Source: Candidatus Cloacimonadota bacterium
GTDB lineage: Bacteria; Cloacimonadota; Cloacimonadia; Cloacimonadales; Cloacimonadaceae
NCBI GenBank assembly: GCA_023230795.1
Contig: JALNWR010000062.1
Span: 1 to 13,088, forward strand
Direction of reading: 5' to 3'
Length of the DNA stretch: 13,088 nucleotides
The stretch's first letter is position 1, and the number at the start of each line of letters is the position of its first letter. Shown one piece after another: positions 1 to 7,910 of the stretch. The position numbers and the translations under genes were made by a program. The notes beneath the pieces are model-generated. The model was not told the origin of the DNA. It saw nothing but the letters and a program-made list of their open reading frames with translations, and did not search any database.

Positions 1-115
1 GTAAACCTCACGTAAACTGTTACTTGACAGCGCATTGGACTTCAGAAGGCTTTGGGATATTTCGTGTCTACAAAAATGGCATCCTGCTCTACGGTAGGCG
101 GTGCTCCTTTTCAAT

Positions 116-168
116 CAAGGCCTCGGCCTTGCTGGATGCGAGACGCATCCAATCCAGCATTATCCGAG
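116..168. repeat. Nested inverted repeats upstream of the hydrogenase gene
   Basis: Several inverted repeats are packed together here. CAAGGCC (116-122) and GGCCTTG (125-131) form a 16-bp palindrome with a 2-base centre. TGGATGCG (133-140) and CGCATCCA (144-151) form a perfect 8-bp stem with a 3-base loop. As an alternative fold, GCTGGAT (131-137) pairs with ATCCAGC (152-158), and CTCGG (122-126) with CCGAG (164-168). There is no T-tract after any stem, so this is not a classic intrinsic terminator. It lies upstream of the promoter at 219-247, so it should not be in the hydrogenase mRNA from that promoter. It may be an intergenic repeat element or the end of an upstream transcript. Confidence 0.5.
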
Positions 169-175
169 CCGACTT

Positions 176-215
176 AAACTCCGAAACTCCGCTTGGCTTG
201 AAGAGCGAAACTCCG
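176..215 (+). promoter_or_regulatory. Triple direct repeat AAACTCCG next to the -35 box
   Basis: AAACTCCG occurs at 176-183, 184-191 and 208-215. The last two copies belong to a longer 11-base repeat CGAAACTCCGC at 182-192 and 206-216. The third copy ends three bases before the -35 hexamer of the promoter at 219-247. Direct repeats on one face just upstream of a -35 box are typical of activator sites, so a regulator of hydrogenase expression could bind here. The repeats are seen directly; the regulatory role is inference. Confidence 0.35.
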
Positions 216-218
216 CAC

Positions 219-247
219 TTGACACATTATTCGCCTTTATACATTAT
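219..247 (+). promoter_or_regulatory. Sigma70-like promoter for the hydrogenase gene
   Basis: A perfect TTGACA (219-224) is followed by a 17-base spacer and CATTAT (242-247), which matches TATAAT at four of six positions. Transcription would begin near 254, about 30 bases before the ATG at 285. That leaves room for the Shine-Dalgarno AAAGGAGTG. The consensus -35 and ideal spacing support it, but the promoter rules of this lineage are not known from the sequence. Confidence 0.5.
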
Positions 248-284
248 GCACTCACTTAGGGAAAAAACCCCGAAAGGAGTGAAT

Positions 285-2033
285 ATGATAACTGTTTATG
301 TAAATGGTAAAGCCACCCGCGTGCTGAACAACACCAAGGTCTTACACGCCTGCACCAAGGCCGGATATCCGGTTCCGCATCTATGCTACCATGAGGACCT
401 GCCAGCCTTTGGAAATTGTGGAGTTTGCATGGTGGAAATAAATGGCCGCACCGTGCGAGCCTGCTCCACCCCTTGTGAAGAAGGCATGGAGATCAAGACC
501 ACCGGTAAAAAGCTTTTGGATCTGCGCCGCGAAGCCGTGGAGATCATCCTGTCCAATCATCCCAACAACTGCCCGGAATGCATCAAAAACGGACGTTGTG
601 AATTGCAGGACTTAGCCCAAGAGCTCGCCATCCGCCATATGAGCTTGAAACACGTGAAACGTAAATACAAAGGAATAGACGAATCTTCCCTCGCCATCAC
701 CCTGGACCCTTCTTATTGCATAAATTGCGGACGTTGTACTTATGTATGCAACGAGATTCAAGATGTGCATGCCTTGCAGAGCAGCGAACGGGGGTTTGAG
801 ACCTATGTAGGCCCCACCTTTGACCGCCCTCTGGAAAGCAGCGAATGCGTAAAATGCGGGCAATGCAGTGCCTACTGCCCGGTGGCAGCCATCTACGAAT
901 GCGATGATTCCGAGGATTTGTGGGCTGCTCTGGACGATCCGGAGCTCATCCTGGTGGCTCAGGAAGCACCTGCAGTGAGAGTAGCTTTGGGTGAAGAATT
1001 TGGCTATAAACCCGGCACCAACGTAAAAGGTAAGATGTACACAGCGCTTAGGGAATTGGGCTTTCAATATGTCTTTGATACAAACTTCGGGGCAGACCTC
1101 ACCATCATGGAAGAAGCCAGTGAATTTGTGCATGTATTCAAGAATAACCCACAGGACTTTCCTTTGATCACTACTTGCTGTCCTTCCTGGGTGGACTTTC
1201 TGGAGAAGTTTCATAGCGATCTGATCCCCCATTTCTCCTCTTCCAAGAGTCCGCATCAGATGGTGGGCACGATGGTAAAAACCTATTGGGCACAAAAGAT
1301 GAATCTGAATCCTGATAAAATCTTCTTGGTCTCCGTAATGCCCTGCACTGCCAAGAAATATGAGATCGAACGCATGGACGATATGTTCGCCTCGGGACAC
1401 AAAGATGTGGACATCACCATCACCACCCGCGAGCTGGCACGTATGCTCAAGACCCGGGGAATCGATCTGCGCAAACTGGAAGACGGCGTGGCGGATAACC
1501 CTCTGGGTGAATACACCGGTGCCGGCACTATCTTTGGTGCCTCCGGCGGAGTGATGGAAGCAGCGCTGAGAACCGCTTACTTTCTGGCCACCGGCTCGGA
1601 GCTGCCAAATCCGAAAATAGACTTTGTGCGAGGTGGCAAAGGCATCAAAAAAGGAAAAATAGAGCTTCTGGGCAAGGAAGTCCGCATCGGCGTGGCCTCT
1701 GGACTGGGCAATGTTTCCAAGCTCATGAACGAAATCCGCGATGCCAAGGCTGCCGGCAAAGAACCGCCCTATCACTTTGTGGAAGTAATGGCTTGCACCG
1801 GCGGTTGCGTGGGAGGTGGAGGCCAGCCTTACCGCAGCACAAATAGCGTCCGTCTGGCTCGCTCCAAAGGCCTTTACAAAGAAGATGAGGGCTGCGAGCA
1901 CAGAGAATCGCACAACAACCCTTCCATCCAAAAGTTGTATGCCGAATATCTGGAAGCGCCCAATAGCCCCAAGGCCAAGCGCCTTCTACACACCAGCTAT
2001 ATCGCGCGTCCCATGAAGATCAGCAAAGATTAA
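285..2033 (+). CDS. hydA: [FeFe] hydrogenase, ferredoxin-type, M3 architecture (582 aa)
   Basis: Catalyses reversible H2 formation from protons, with reduced ferredoxin as likely donor, in the cytoplasm. Domains in order: a 2Fe-2S plant-ferredoxin domain (C34, C45, C48, C60), a His-ligated 4Fe-4S site (H92, C96, C99, C105), two 4Fe-4S sites (C145/148/151/155 and C188/191/194/198), and the H-cluster domain. The three H-cluster motifs are TTCCPSW (proton-relay C298, cluster C299), MPCTAKKYE (C354) and MACTGGCVGGGGQPY (C504, C508). A small-subunit-like tail follows. The length of 582 aa is close to the roughly 574 of Clostridium CpI, and the ligands nearly share its numbering. I chose ATG 285 because it follows AAAGGAGTG and starts exactly at the ferredoxin fold; the open frame further upstream has no family likeness. 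No maturases (HydE/F/G) or NADH-linked partner subunits lie in the window, so ferredoxin is the simplest partner. Confidence 0.97.
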   Translation: MITVYVNGKATRVLNNTKVLHACTKAGYPVPHLCYHEDLPAFGNCGVCMVEINGRTVRACSTPCEEGMEIKTTGKKLLDLRREAVEIILSNHPNNCPECIKNGRCELQDLAQELAIRHMSLKHVKRKYKGIDESSLAITLDPSYCINCGRCTYVCNEIQDVHALQSSERGFETYVGPTFDRPLESSECVKCGQCSAYCPVAAIYECDDSEDLWAALDDPELILVAQEAPAVRVALGEEFGYKPGTNVKGKMYTALRELGFQYVFDTNFGADLTIMEEASEFVHVFKNNPQDFPLITTCCPSWVDFLEKFHSDLIPHFSSSKSPHQMVGTMVKTYWAQKMNLNPDKIFLVSVMPCTAKKYEIERMDDMFASGHKDVDITITTRELARMLKTRGIDLRKLEDGVADNPLGEYTGAGTIFGASGGVMEAALRTAYFLATGSELPNPKIDFVRGGKGIKKGKIELLGKEVRIGVASGLGNVSKLMNEIRDAKAAGKEPPYHFVEVMACTGGCVGGGGQPYRSTNSVRLARSKGLYKEDEGCEHRESHNNPSIQKLYAEYLEAPNSPKAKRLLHTSYIARPMKISKD

Positions 2034-2039
2034 TCAACC

Positions 2040-2987
2040 ATGAAAAAGCCGGATAAAAGCCTGATTTACCCTCTTTTCATACCCAATGAGGCCTGCCCCG
2101 GAGGCTGCATATATTGCAATCAATATAAGATCAGCCGTGCACATGCTTTTGATCTGAAGCAGGCACAAGCTGAAGTGCAGGCTTTTATCCGGCGAAATCC
2201 AAACCGCAGGAAAGAGATCGCCTTTTATGGCGGCACCTTCACAGCCCTGCCCGGTAGCCGGCAGGAAGCTTTGTTAAAAGGAATCTATGATCTTTTGGAC
2301 GACAATGCCAGCATCCGCATCTCCACTCATCCTGCATTTATAGATACTGAAATCCTACAGCGCTGCAAATCCTTTCGGGTGAAAACCATAGAGCTTGGCA
2401 TCCAGGACTTTTGCGATCTGCCTCTTCAAAAAAGCGGGCGCAATTACACTCAGGCTATGGCTTTGAGTGCTGCAGAAATGGTTCGCTCTGCGGGCTTCGT
2501 TCTGGGCTTGCAACTCATGCCCGGTATGCCGGCTAGTGATGAGCAGACCTTATCAGAAAATCACCGCCTCTTAAGGCAGCTCAAGCCAGACCTGCTGCGG
2601 CTCTATCCCCTGGTGGTGATCAAAGATACCCCCCTTCATAGCATCTATCTGAAGGGAAAATACACCCCGCTTACCATCGCACAAGCAGTCAGAATTTGTG
2701 CGGATTATGCCGAACTCTGCGCTGCAGAAGGCATCCGCATCATCAAATATGGCCTGCCCTCAAATCTGGATCAGACAGATTTCATCGCCGGCCCCTTTCA
2801 TCCCGCCTTTGGAGAATTGGTCAGACAGGAGCTCTTGATCCGGAAACTGGACAATATCCCCCGGCAAATGTGGAAATTAGATAAAAAAGAAGAACAGCTG
2901 CTAAAGGCGCATGGCTGTATGTATCTAAGCTCAAAACGGCATTTACTTAGCCAGCAACACCAGCATAATCGGTTTGTAAGAAACTGA
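2040..2987 (+). CDS. Radical SAM protein, Elp3-like, without acetyltransferase domain (315 aa)
   Basis: The radical SAM cluster motif is C19-x3-C23-x2-C26 within CPGGCIYCNQ, followed by the GGTFT glycine-rich SAM-binding loop at residues 64-68. The pattern resembles the Elp3/YhcC branch of the superfamily. The C-terminal GNAT domain of true Elp3 (tRNA wobble-uridine modification) is absent, because the protein ends about 45 residues after the radical SAM core. It is not HydE or HydG: the surrounding sequence differs, so it should not be taken for a hydrogenase maturase. It starts 6 bases after the hydrogenase stop codon with no strong Shine-Dalgarno, which suggests cotranscription and translational coupling. 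The substrate is unknown. Confidence 0.85.
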   Translation: MKKPDKSLIYPLFIPNEACPGGCIYCNQYKISRAHAFDLKQAQAEVQAFIRRNPNRRKEIAFYGGTFTALPGSRQEALLKGIYDLLDDNASIRISTHPAFIDTEILQRCKSFRVKTIELGIQDFCDLPLQKSGRNYTQAMALSAAEMVRSAGFVLGLQLMPGMPASDEQTLSENHRLLRQLKPDLLRLYPLVVIKDTPLHSIYLKGKYTPLTIAQAVRICADYAELCAAEGIRIIKYGLPSNLDQTDFIAGPFHPAFGELVRQELLIRKLDNIPRQMWKLDKKEEQLLKAHGCMYLSSKRHLLSQQHQHNRFVRN

Positions 2988-3002
2988 TTAGAGGAGATAT
3001 CC

Positions 3003-4508
3003 ATGAATTACAAACTATTGATTTTATTTGCCATCTTATTGATCCTGGGGGCTTGTGAGATCGAGAAGCCCTCACTCCCAATCTGGGATGTAGATCTCAA
3101 AGTGCCGCTGATCAACGAACACTACTACGTGTCAGGCCTGGTGGATAGTATGCACCTCGTAGTGGATGATAACAATCTACTGTATCTGACTACCCAGGGA
3201 GAAGCAGAAACTCAGACCTTACCGCCTGTGGAAGTGCAGCCCAATATCAGCGCAAACGATCTGCCGGTTTTGTCTAACATAGACATGGTGCAGGCCATTC
3301 CTTTTGATGACAGTCAGGACAATGCCGCTCTTACTTATGGAGAGATAGCCTCCGGTGAGATCAAAATCCAGGTAGCTAATGTCCATCCCGATGCAGGCGA
3401 CTGGATTTTAGAGCTCAGGATACTGTCCATCACAGACCCTCAGGGCATTCCCTTGCAGCTGAGCTATACCGAGCCTACCCCCTGGCAAACCATAGACCTC
3501 AGCTCCCATCACATCGGTGTCCTGGATAGTGAAGAGACCATAGACAATCTGGATGTAGAGATCACCAGCTCATCCGCTCTTCCCGATGGCAGTCCTCTGG
3601 CCGAAATCAGTTTACAGAGCACCACGCCGATCACCTTTCACTTGTTTCAGGGACGCCTGAATCATTATGAAGCTCATACGGGGACTTCTACCAGCAATAT
3701 CGATATTGAATACCCACTTGATCTGGACGAAGCTATCACCCTGCATGATGCTTACATTGAGATAATGGTCTCAAATCAAATCGGCTTTAACTGTGAATTT
3801 GTGGGCTGGTTCGAAGCCACTCGCGGCGACATGGTCGTCACCATCCCGATAGTGGACGATAATGGCAATAACTTCCGCGTTGATGCTTCCACAGTAGATA
3901 ATCCCGCCCTTTTGACATTTAGCAACCGCCTTTCGGAGCTCATGCAGATCATGCCAGATCATATTGAGATTGTAGGTGGCAAATTCGTGATAGATTCCAG
4001 CTCCGGCTATGGCAGCTTGCGGGATACGGATATCATCTCTGCTCAATACTCTGTATTGGCGCCCTTCCGCTTCACTTTGCATGATAAACCCATTACCATA
4101 AACAGCCCCACCAAGATCAGCATCAGCAAAGAAAACCGCCAGCGCATCAGCCAAAACGTGCTGGAAGCCGCCCTCAGCCTCCAGGTGCTGAATACTATTC
4201 CCATCGGCGCTACCGCCTATGCTTATTTTGCAGATCATGATTCTATCAATGTCCAAGACCCCACTACTTACAGCTTTGTCAAGCAGATGAGCCTGGACTC
4301 TGCGCAGACGAATCCAGACTGGCAGGAGCTGGAATCCTTGAGCCTGAACCAGGCCGAGCTTGATATCTTTAGCGCACCGGACGTATATTTGAAATGGGTC
4401 TTCCACTTTGAAGAGTCAACCGGACTGGTGGAGGTCCATGCCGGGCCGGATGATTTTATCTGGCTCAAAGGCCAGATTCTGGCCAAACTGAGGGTGGAGG
4501 ATATCTAA
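3003..4508 (+). CDS. Large envelope lipoprotein of unknown function (501 aa)
   Basis: A short hydrophobic signal runs from residue 3 and ends in the lipobox L15-G16-A17-C18 with Glu at +2. It is therefore a lipoprotein, probably sent to the outer membrane. The mature part begins with a PIWDVDLKVPL segment, then shows alternating polar/hydrophobic strands rich in T, S, I and D, as in all-beta extracellular or periplasmic modules. There are no catalytic motifs that I recognise. The start is well set by GAGGAG about 6 bases before ATG 3003. The next gene begins one base after its stop, so it is probably made together with the beta-barrel protein and may be its periplasmic or surface partner. That partnership is inferred from gene order only. 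Confidence 0.85.
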   Translation: MNYKLLILFAILLILGACEIEKPSLPIWDVDLKVPLINEHYYVSGLVDSMHLVVDDNNLLYLTTQGEAETQTLPPVEVQPNISANDLPVLSNIDMVQAIPFDDSQDNAALTYGEIASGEIKIQVANVHPDAGDWILELRILSITDPQGIPLQLSYTEPTPWQTIDLSSHHIGVLDSEETIDNLDVEITSSSALPDGSPLAEISLQSTTPITFHLFQGRLNHYEAHTGTSTSNIDIEYPLDLDEAITLHDAYIEIMVSNQIGFNCEFVGWFEATRGDMVVTIPIVDDNGNNFRVDASTVDNPALLTFSNRLSELMQIMPDHIEIVGGKFVIDSSSGYGSLRDTDIISAQYSVLAPFRFTLHDKPITINSPTKISISKENRQRISQNVLEAALSLQVLNTIPIGATAYAYFADHDSINVQDPTTYSFVKQMSLDSAQTNPDWQELESLSLNQAELDIFSAPDVYLKWVFHFEESTGLVEVHAGPDDFIWLKGQILAKLRVEDI

Positions 4509-4509
4509 G

Positions 4510-5760
4510 ATGAAAAAGCTGCTATTCCTCCTTTGCCTCTGCCTGGGCCTGAGCTCCCTGCTGGCAATGCCCTCCGCAAAATCAATCTTTTATGCAGATA
4601 GCTATATGCTACGTGCTTACGGCGTGGAAGCAAACTACTGGAATCCCGCCAAACTCAGTAAAGACAGGCCCCTAGATGTCTGGCTGCCCCTGGTAAATAG
4701 CGCTATCTATGCTTCAAACAACGCCCTGGACCTGGACACCTACAATTACTTTGCCTCCCGCGATACCCTGCACAGCGCAGATAAGATAAAGCTCCTGGAC
4801 TTGATCGATGGCAGGCTCAGAGTAAGGTCTGGAGGATCCATCAGCGTCTTTGGCATCACCACCGGCAATGCCGCCTTGTCGGCTTCTACAAAACACTATC
4901 TCAAAGGCGCATTATCAGAGAAGTATCTGAATATCCTGCTCTATGGCAATACCGATGATTCTTATGAATTCGTAAAATCCAACACCAATGTCTCTGCTCT
5001 GGCTTATACAGACTTCACCTATGGCTTGGGAGACTTCACCCTTCCCTTTATCCCGGAGCCGGCACCGCAGGTCAAAGCCGGATTTTCCGTGAGCCTGTTA
5101 ACCGGATTGTACAGCATCGACACCCAAGAGTATAGTGGCTATATCACCAATAACCCGGATGAGGGCATGAACGCCCTGCAGGAAATCAAGCTGCGTCAGG
5201 GTATGGGCGGAATAGGCTTCAAGGGAATGCTGGGAGTTTATTCCGAGCTCCTGCCGGGGCTCCAGGCTGGTCTCACGGTGGACAACATCGCCGGCTTCAT
5301 AAATTGGAGACTGAAAAGCCAGGAGGATAGCTACACTTTCTCGGTAGATAGCCTCTATGTTTCCAATATCGGACAGGACTTTTATCTGCAGGAATCCGAG
5401 AGCTATGACATCGATCCCTTTACCACTACCATGCCTGCGGAGCTGAGACTGGCTGCGATGTACAAACACAAATACGCCACCGTCTCGGCAGACTGGGTGC
5501 ATGGCTTCAAAGATACAGCCACAAACAGCGCCACCGGAGTTCTCTCTCTGGCCGCCAGCTTCCAGCCGATAAAGAATGTAGATCTATCCTGGGGAGTCTC
5601 TCTGCCTAATAGTCACAATCCCCTGAAGGTATCTTATGGCGTCAATTTCAAGGACAGATTCATCGATTTCGGCCTTGCCTTGCAGAGCTATGACAGCGCA
5701 TTTCCGGGCTACAAATCCAAAGGTGTCTCTCTGGGACTCTCCATGGGCATGGGATTCTGA
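4510..5760 (+). CDS. Outer-membrane beta-barrel protein, DUF5723-like (416 aa)
   Basis: A Sec signal peptide (basic KK, then a Leu-rich core, likely cut after residue 19, ..SSLLA) precedes a protein of alternating amphipathic strands ending in GLSMGMGF. The terminal Phe is the usual outer-membrane insertion signal. The N-terminal part (a YWNPAKL segment near residue 42) resembles the long-chain-transporter-like/DUF5723 barrels common in Bacteroidota and neighbouring phyla; this family name is a guess from memory. GGAGG sits nine bases before the ATG. Its stop shares a base with the next start (TGATG at 5758-5762), so the two proteins are probably translationally coupled. Cargo or function is unknown. 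Confidence 0.8.
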   Translation: MKKLLFLLCLCLGLSSLLAMPSAKSIFYADSYMLRAYGVEANYWNPAKLSKDRPLDVWLPLVNSAIYASNNALDLDTYNYFASRDTLHSADKIKLLDLIDGRLRVRSGGSISVFGITTGNAALSASTKHYLKGALSEKYLNILLYGNTDDSYEFVKSNTNVSALAYTDFTYGLGDFTLPFIPEPAPQVKAGFSVSLLTGLYSIDTQEYSGYITNNPDEGMNALQEIKLRQGMGGIGFKGMLGVYSELLPGLQAGLTVDNIAGFINWRLKSQEDSYTFSVDSLYVSNIGQDFYLQESESYDIDPFTTTMPAELRLAAMYKHKYATVSADWVHGFKDTATNSATGVLSLAASFQPIKNVDLSWGVSLPNSHNPLKVSYGVNFKDRFIDFGLALQSYDSAFPGYKSKGVSLGLSMGMGF

Positions 5761-7754
5761 TGATATTTATCCTGGCAGCCATCCTCGCTATCCTGATCTC
5801 CGGTGCGCTTTACTATCGCACCCAGCCCGCACTGAGTCCGCGCAGAAAGGCTCTGCTCTTTGCTCTGCGCAGCATCTCGCTGTTTGTCTTGCTGCTGATC
5901 TTGCTGAGCCCGATCTTTTACTTTATCAGGCAAAAGACCGAATCCGGACAGGTGCTCTTGCTGAAGGATACATCCCTGTCCATGGAACTGATGCGGGATG
6001 GCAGCAGCAAACACGAGCTGCTCAAAAAGCCGTTGCAAAGCTTGAAAGAGCGATATTCAGAAGCTGGATATGATGTCCTGGAGCGCAGCTTTGCCGATGG
6101 TCTGAAGGGTGCGCCTGACAACAGCCTCTTGATCAAAAGCCTGGGTGAACTCAGCCAAACTCTGGATTTCAGCCGGATTCAGGCCATAGTCCTGGCCTCC
6201 GACGGCTGGTTGCGTGATGAGGATTTCAGCCTGATTCCGAGGCTCAGCGTTCCTATCATCGCTCTGGTAGATACCAGCCGCTTTGCCATCCCCGACCTGG
6301 CCTTAAAGTCCATAGAAACAAACCGCTACGCCTATCGCAATGAAGCCACCATCATCCGCGCCAAAGTGCAGGCTACGAATTACTCCGGCCCGGCCAATAT
6401 CCATCTGTATCTCGGACCAAACCGCCTGGCTACACAGAAGGTGGAATTGCAGGAAGGCCTGCAGGAAATAGTGGATTTCAGCCACCGCTTTGGCCAAACC
6501 GGTTTTTACAATTTCAAAGTGGAAGTAGATGCCCTGAAGCAGGAAACCCGCCTGAGCAACAACCAAATGCCCGGCGCCATAGAAGTTCTGTCCGAAAAAG
6601 AGCTGATCGTCACTTTCTCCGATGCTCCGGCCTGGGACAACAAATTCATCCTGGATGCCATCGCCACCAATCCCAGATGGCAGAGCCAGTCCTATCAGAT
6701 CCGGGATGGCAATATCTGGCAGGGCGAGCAGAGCGCCAGACTGGACCCCAAAGACAGAGCCGCCGCAGTAGTGATAGTAAACAACGGCAATCTCCGCCTG
6801 CATAGCGCTGCCGCAGAGTATATTACCAGCAATCTCAAACGCGGTGCAGGGCTGCTCTACCAAGGCCTGCCCTCCGAGCAACTGACCGAATACCTCGCGC
6901 TGCAAAAGTCCAATATCGCCACCCCCTATCAGGGCTTTGTGCAAATCTCCCCGGACGCCTCGCTCTATGCCATGCTGAATCCCCTCGCTCAGGAAATCTC
7001 CAAACTGCCGCCCCTGGACTATTATTATGTAAACCCCTCCCCAGGAGCGGAGATATTGGCCACCCTGAACAACCCCCAAAAATCCCCCGCCATCGCTGTA
7101 AAACACAGCGGAAAAAGCCGCAGCCTCACCCTCAGCTTTCTCAATCTCTGGCGCTGGCAGATGCAAAGCCCGGACTCCGGCTATCAAAAGATGATGGTCA
7201 ATATACTCACCTGGCTCAGCAACAAAGCTTTGGGATCTTACAGTGCCATCTACAAAAGCAGCTATCTGCAGGGTGAAAAGGTGCTGATCCGCCTGCGCGC
7301 CGAGGATGAAATCCGGGCAAGCGACCTGGACAAGGACCCGTTGATCACCATCTTTGATCCTCAAGGGGGTGAAATCACCCGCGACTTTATGGTTCGTGAA
7401 GGCGATGAATACAGCTTTAGCACCCAGCTTAGTAAGACCGGAAATTACCGCTTTGAAATCCGGGAACCGGATTCCGATCAAAAGAGCTCCGGCACCTTCG
7501 CCATCTCCGAAATGGCAGCGGAAGAGCGTGACTTCGACTTTAACCTCCCCCTGCTCAGCTATCTGAGCTCCGAAAGCCGCGGCCGCCTCCTCAGCCTCGC
7601 CGAGGCAAAGGACTATAAACCGCTTCCCCCCAATGAACGAGAACGCATCTACCGCAATGAATATGCCTTCTATAAAAGATGGTATATCATTTCGCTGTTT
7701 ATCCTCAGCTTCTGCCTGGAACTCTTTTTCCGCAGAAGATGGGGACTGTTGTAA
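5760..7754 (+). CDS. Inner-membrane VWA/BatA-like protein with glutamine-amidotransferase-like middle domain (664 aa)
   Basis: Two N-terminal membrane helices (about residues 2-19 and 32-56) precede a von Willebrand A-like domain. It has a MIDAS-type DTSLS at 70-74 (DxSxS) and a second acidic site, ASDG, with D148. A beta-sandwich-like region follows (about 190-290). Next comes a segment near 337-380 (VVIVNNGN, later GAGLLYQG) that resembles the class I glutamine-amidotransferase-like fold often fused in such proteins. A last membrane helix begins at W641 and ends in RRRWGLL. This layout is that of BatA-type or 'VWA domain' membrane proteins with a large periplasmic part. No MoxR ATPase is nearby. 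Overlap with the barrel gene upstream points to one envelope complex or pathway; the role is not known. Confidence 0.75.
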   Translation: MIFILAAILAILISGALYYRTQPALSPRRKALLFALRSISLFVLLLILLSPIFYFIRQKTESGQVLLLKDTSLSMELMRDGSSKHELLKKPLQSLKERYSEAGYDVLERSFADGLKGAPDNSLLIKSLGELSQTLDFSRIQAIVLASDGWLRDEDFSLIPRLSVPIIALVDTSRFAIPDLALKSIETNRYAYRNEATIIRAKVQATNYSGPANIHLYLGPNRLATQKVELQEGLQEIVDFSHRFGQTGFYNFKVEVDALKQETRLSNNQMPGAIEVLSEKELIVTFSDAPAWDNKFILDAIATNPRWQSQSYQIRDGNIWQGEQSARLDPKDRAAAVVIVNNGNLRLHSAAAEYITSNLKRGAGLLYQGLPSEQLTEYLALQKSNIATPYQGFVQISPDASLYAMLNPLAQEISKLPPLDYYYVNPSPGAEILATLNNPQKSPAIAVKHSGKSRSLTLSFLNLWRWQMQSPDSGYQKMMVNILTWLSNKALGSYSAIYKSSYLQGEKVLIRLRAEDEIRASDLDKDPLITIFDPQGGEITRDFMVREGDEYSFSTQLSKTGNYRFEIREPDSDQKSSGTFAISEMAAEERDFDFNLPLLSYLSSESRGRLLSLAEAKDYKPLPPNERERIYRNEYAFYKRWYIISLFILSFCLELFFRRRWGLL

Positions 7755-7781
7755 CGCCCCTTAAACAAAAAAGGAGAGCTC

Positions 7782-7910
7782 ATGAAATACCTGTTTATCA
7801 TCGCTACTTTGACCCTGCTTGCGGTTCTGGGCTGGCATTGGCTGAAAGGTTCCAAAAGCAAATTTAACCTTCTGGTTATAACCAATAAACCTATAAAGGA
7901 GACATCATGA
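7782..7910 (+). CDS. 42-residue membrane micro-ORF, diverged copy of the SIMPL N-terminus
   Basis: This small frame begins with MKYLFIIATLTLL and ends at a TGA that overlaps the next start (ATGA, 7907-7910). AAGGAGAGCTC lies directly before its ATG, so it has its own good ribosome binding site. Residues 1-32 align with residues 1-32 of the downstream SIMPL protein at 21 identical positions, including the shared GW.W..KG.K.KFNLL pattern. After residue 32 the likeness stops and a short tail follows. It holds one membrane helix. It is either a truncated tandem duplicate or a real membrane micropeptide; the kept Shine-Dalgarno, frame and ATGA coupling favour continued translation. Confidence 0.55.
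   Translation: MKYLFIIATLTLLAVLGWHWLKGSKSKFNLLVITNKPIKETS

Noticed and set aside
24..60. TTGACA at 24-29 as a second promoter for hydA
   Set aside because: No acceptable -10 hexamer lies 16-18 bases downstream; the nearest A/T-rich hexamer is about 25 bases away.
24..284. N-terminal extension of the hydrogenase frame by 87 codons
   Set aside because: The frame is open, but the ferredoxin fold begins exactly at ATG 285, which has a strong SD. The extension has no family likeness and spans the likely promoter.
612..1931. Long open frame of 439 codons on the minus strand inside hydA
   Set aside because: It is the antisense shadow of a gene with full cluster ligands; its product lacks domains and a ribosome binding site context.
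2040..2987. HydE/HydG hydrogenase maturase
   Set aside because: The CxxxCxxC surroundings and following GGTFT motif resemble Elp3-type proteins, not HydE or HydG.
6303..7481. Long open frame of 392 codons on the minus strand inside the VWA gene
   Set aside because: It is an antisense shadow of the clearly real VWA/BatA-like gene, with no start signal or family likeness.
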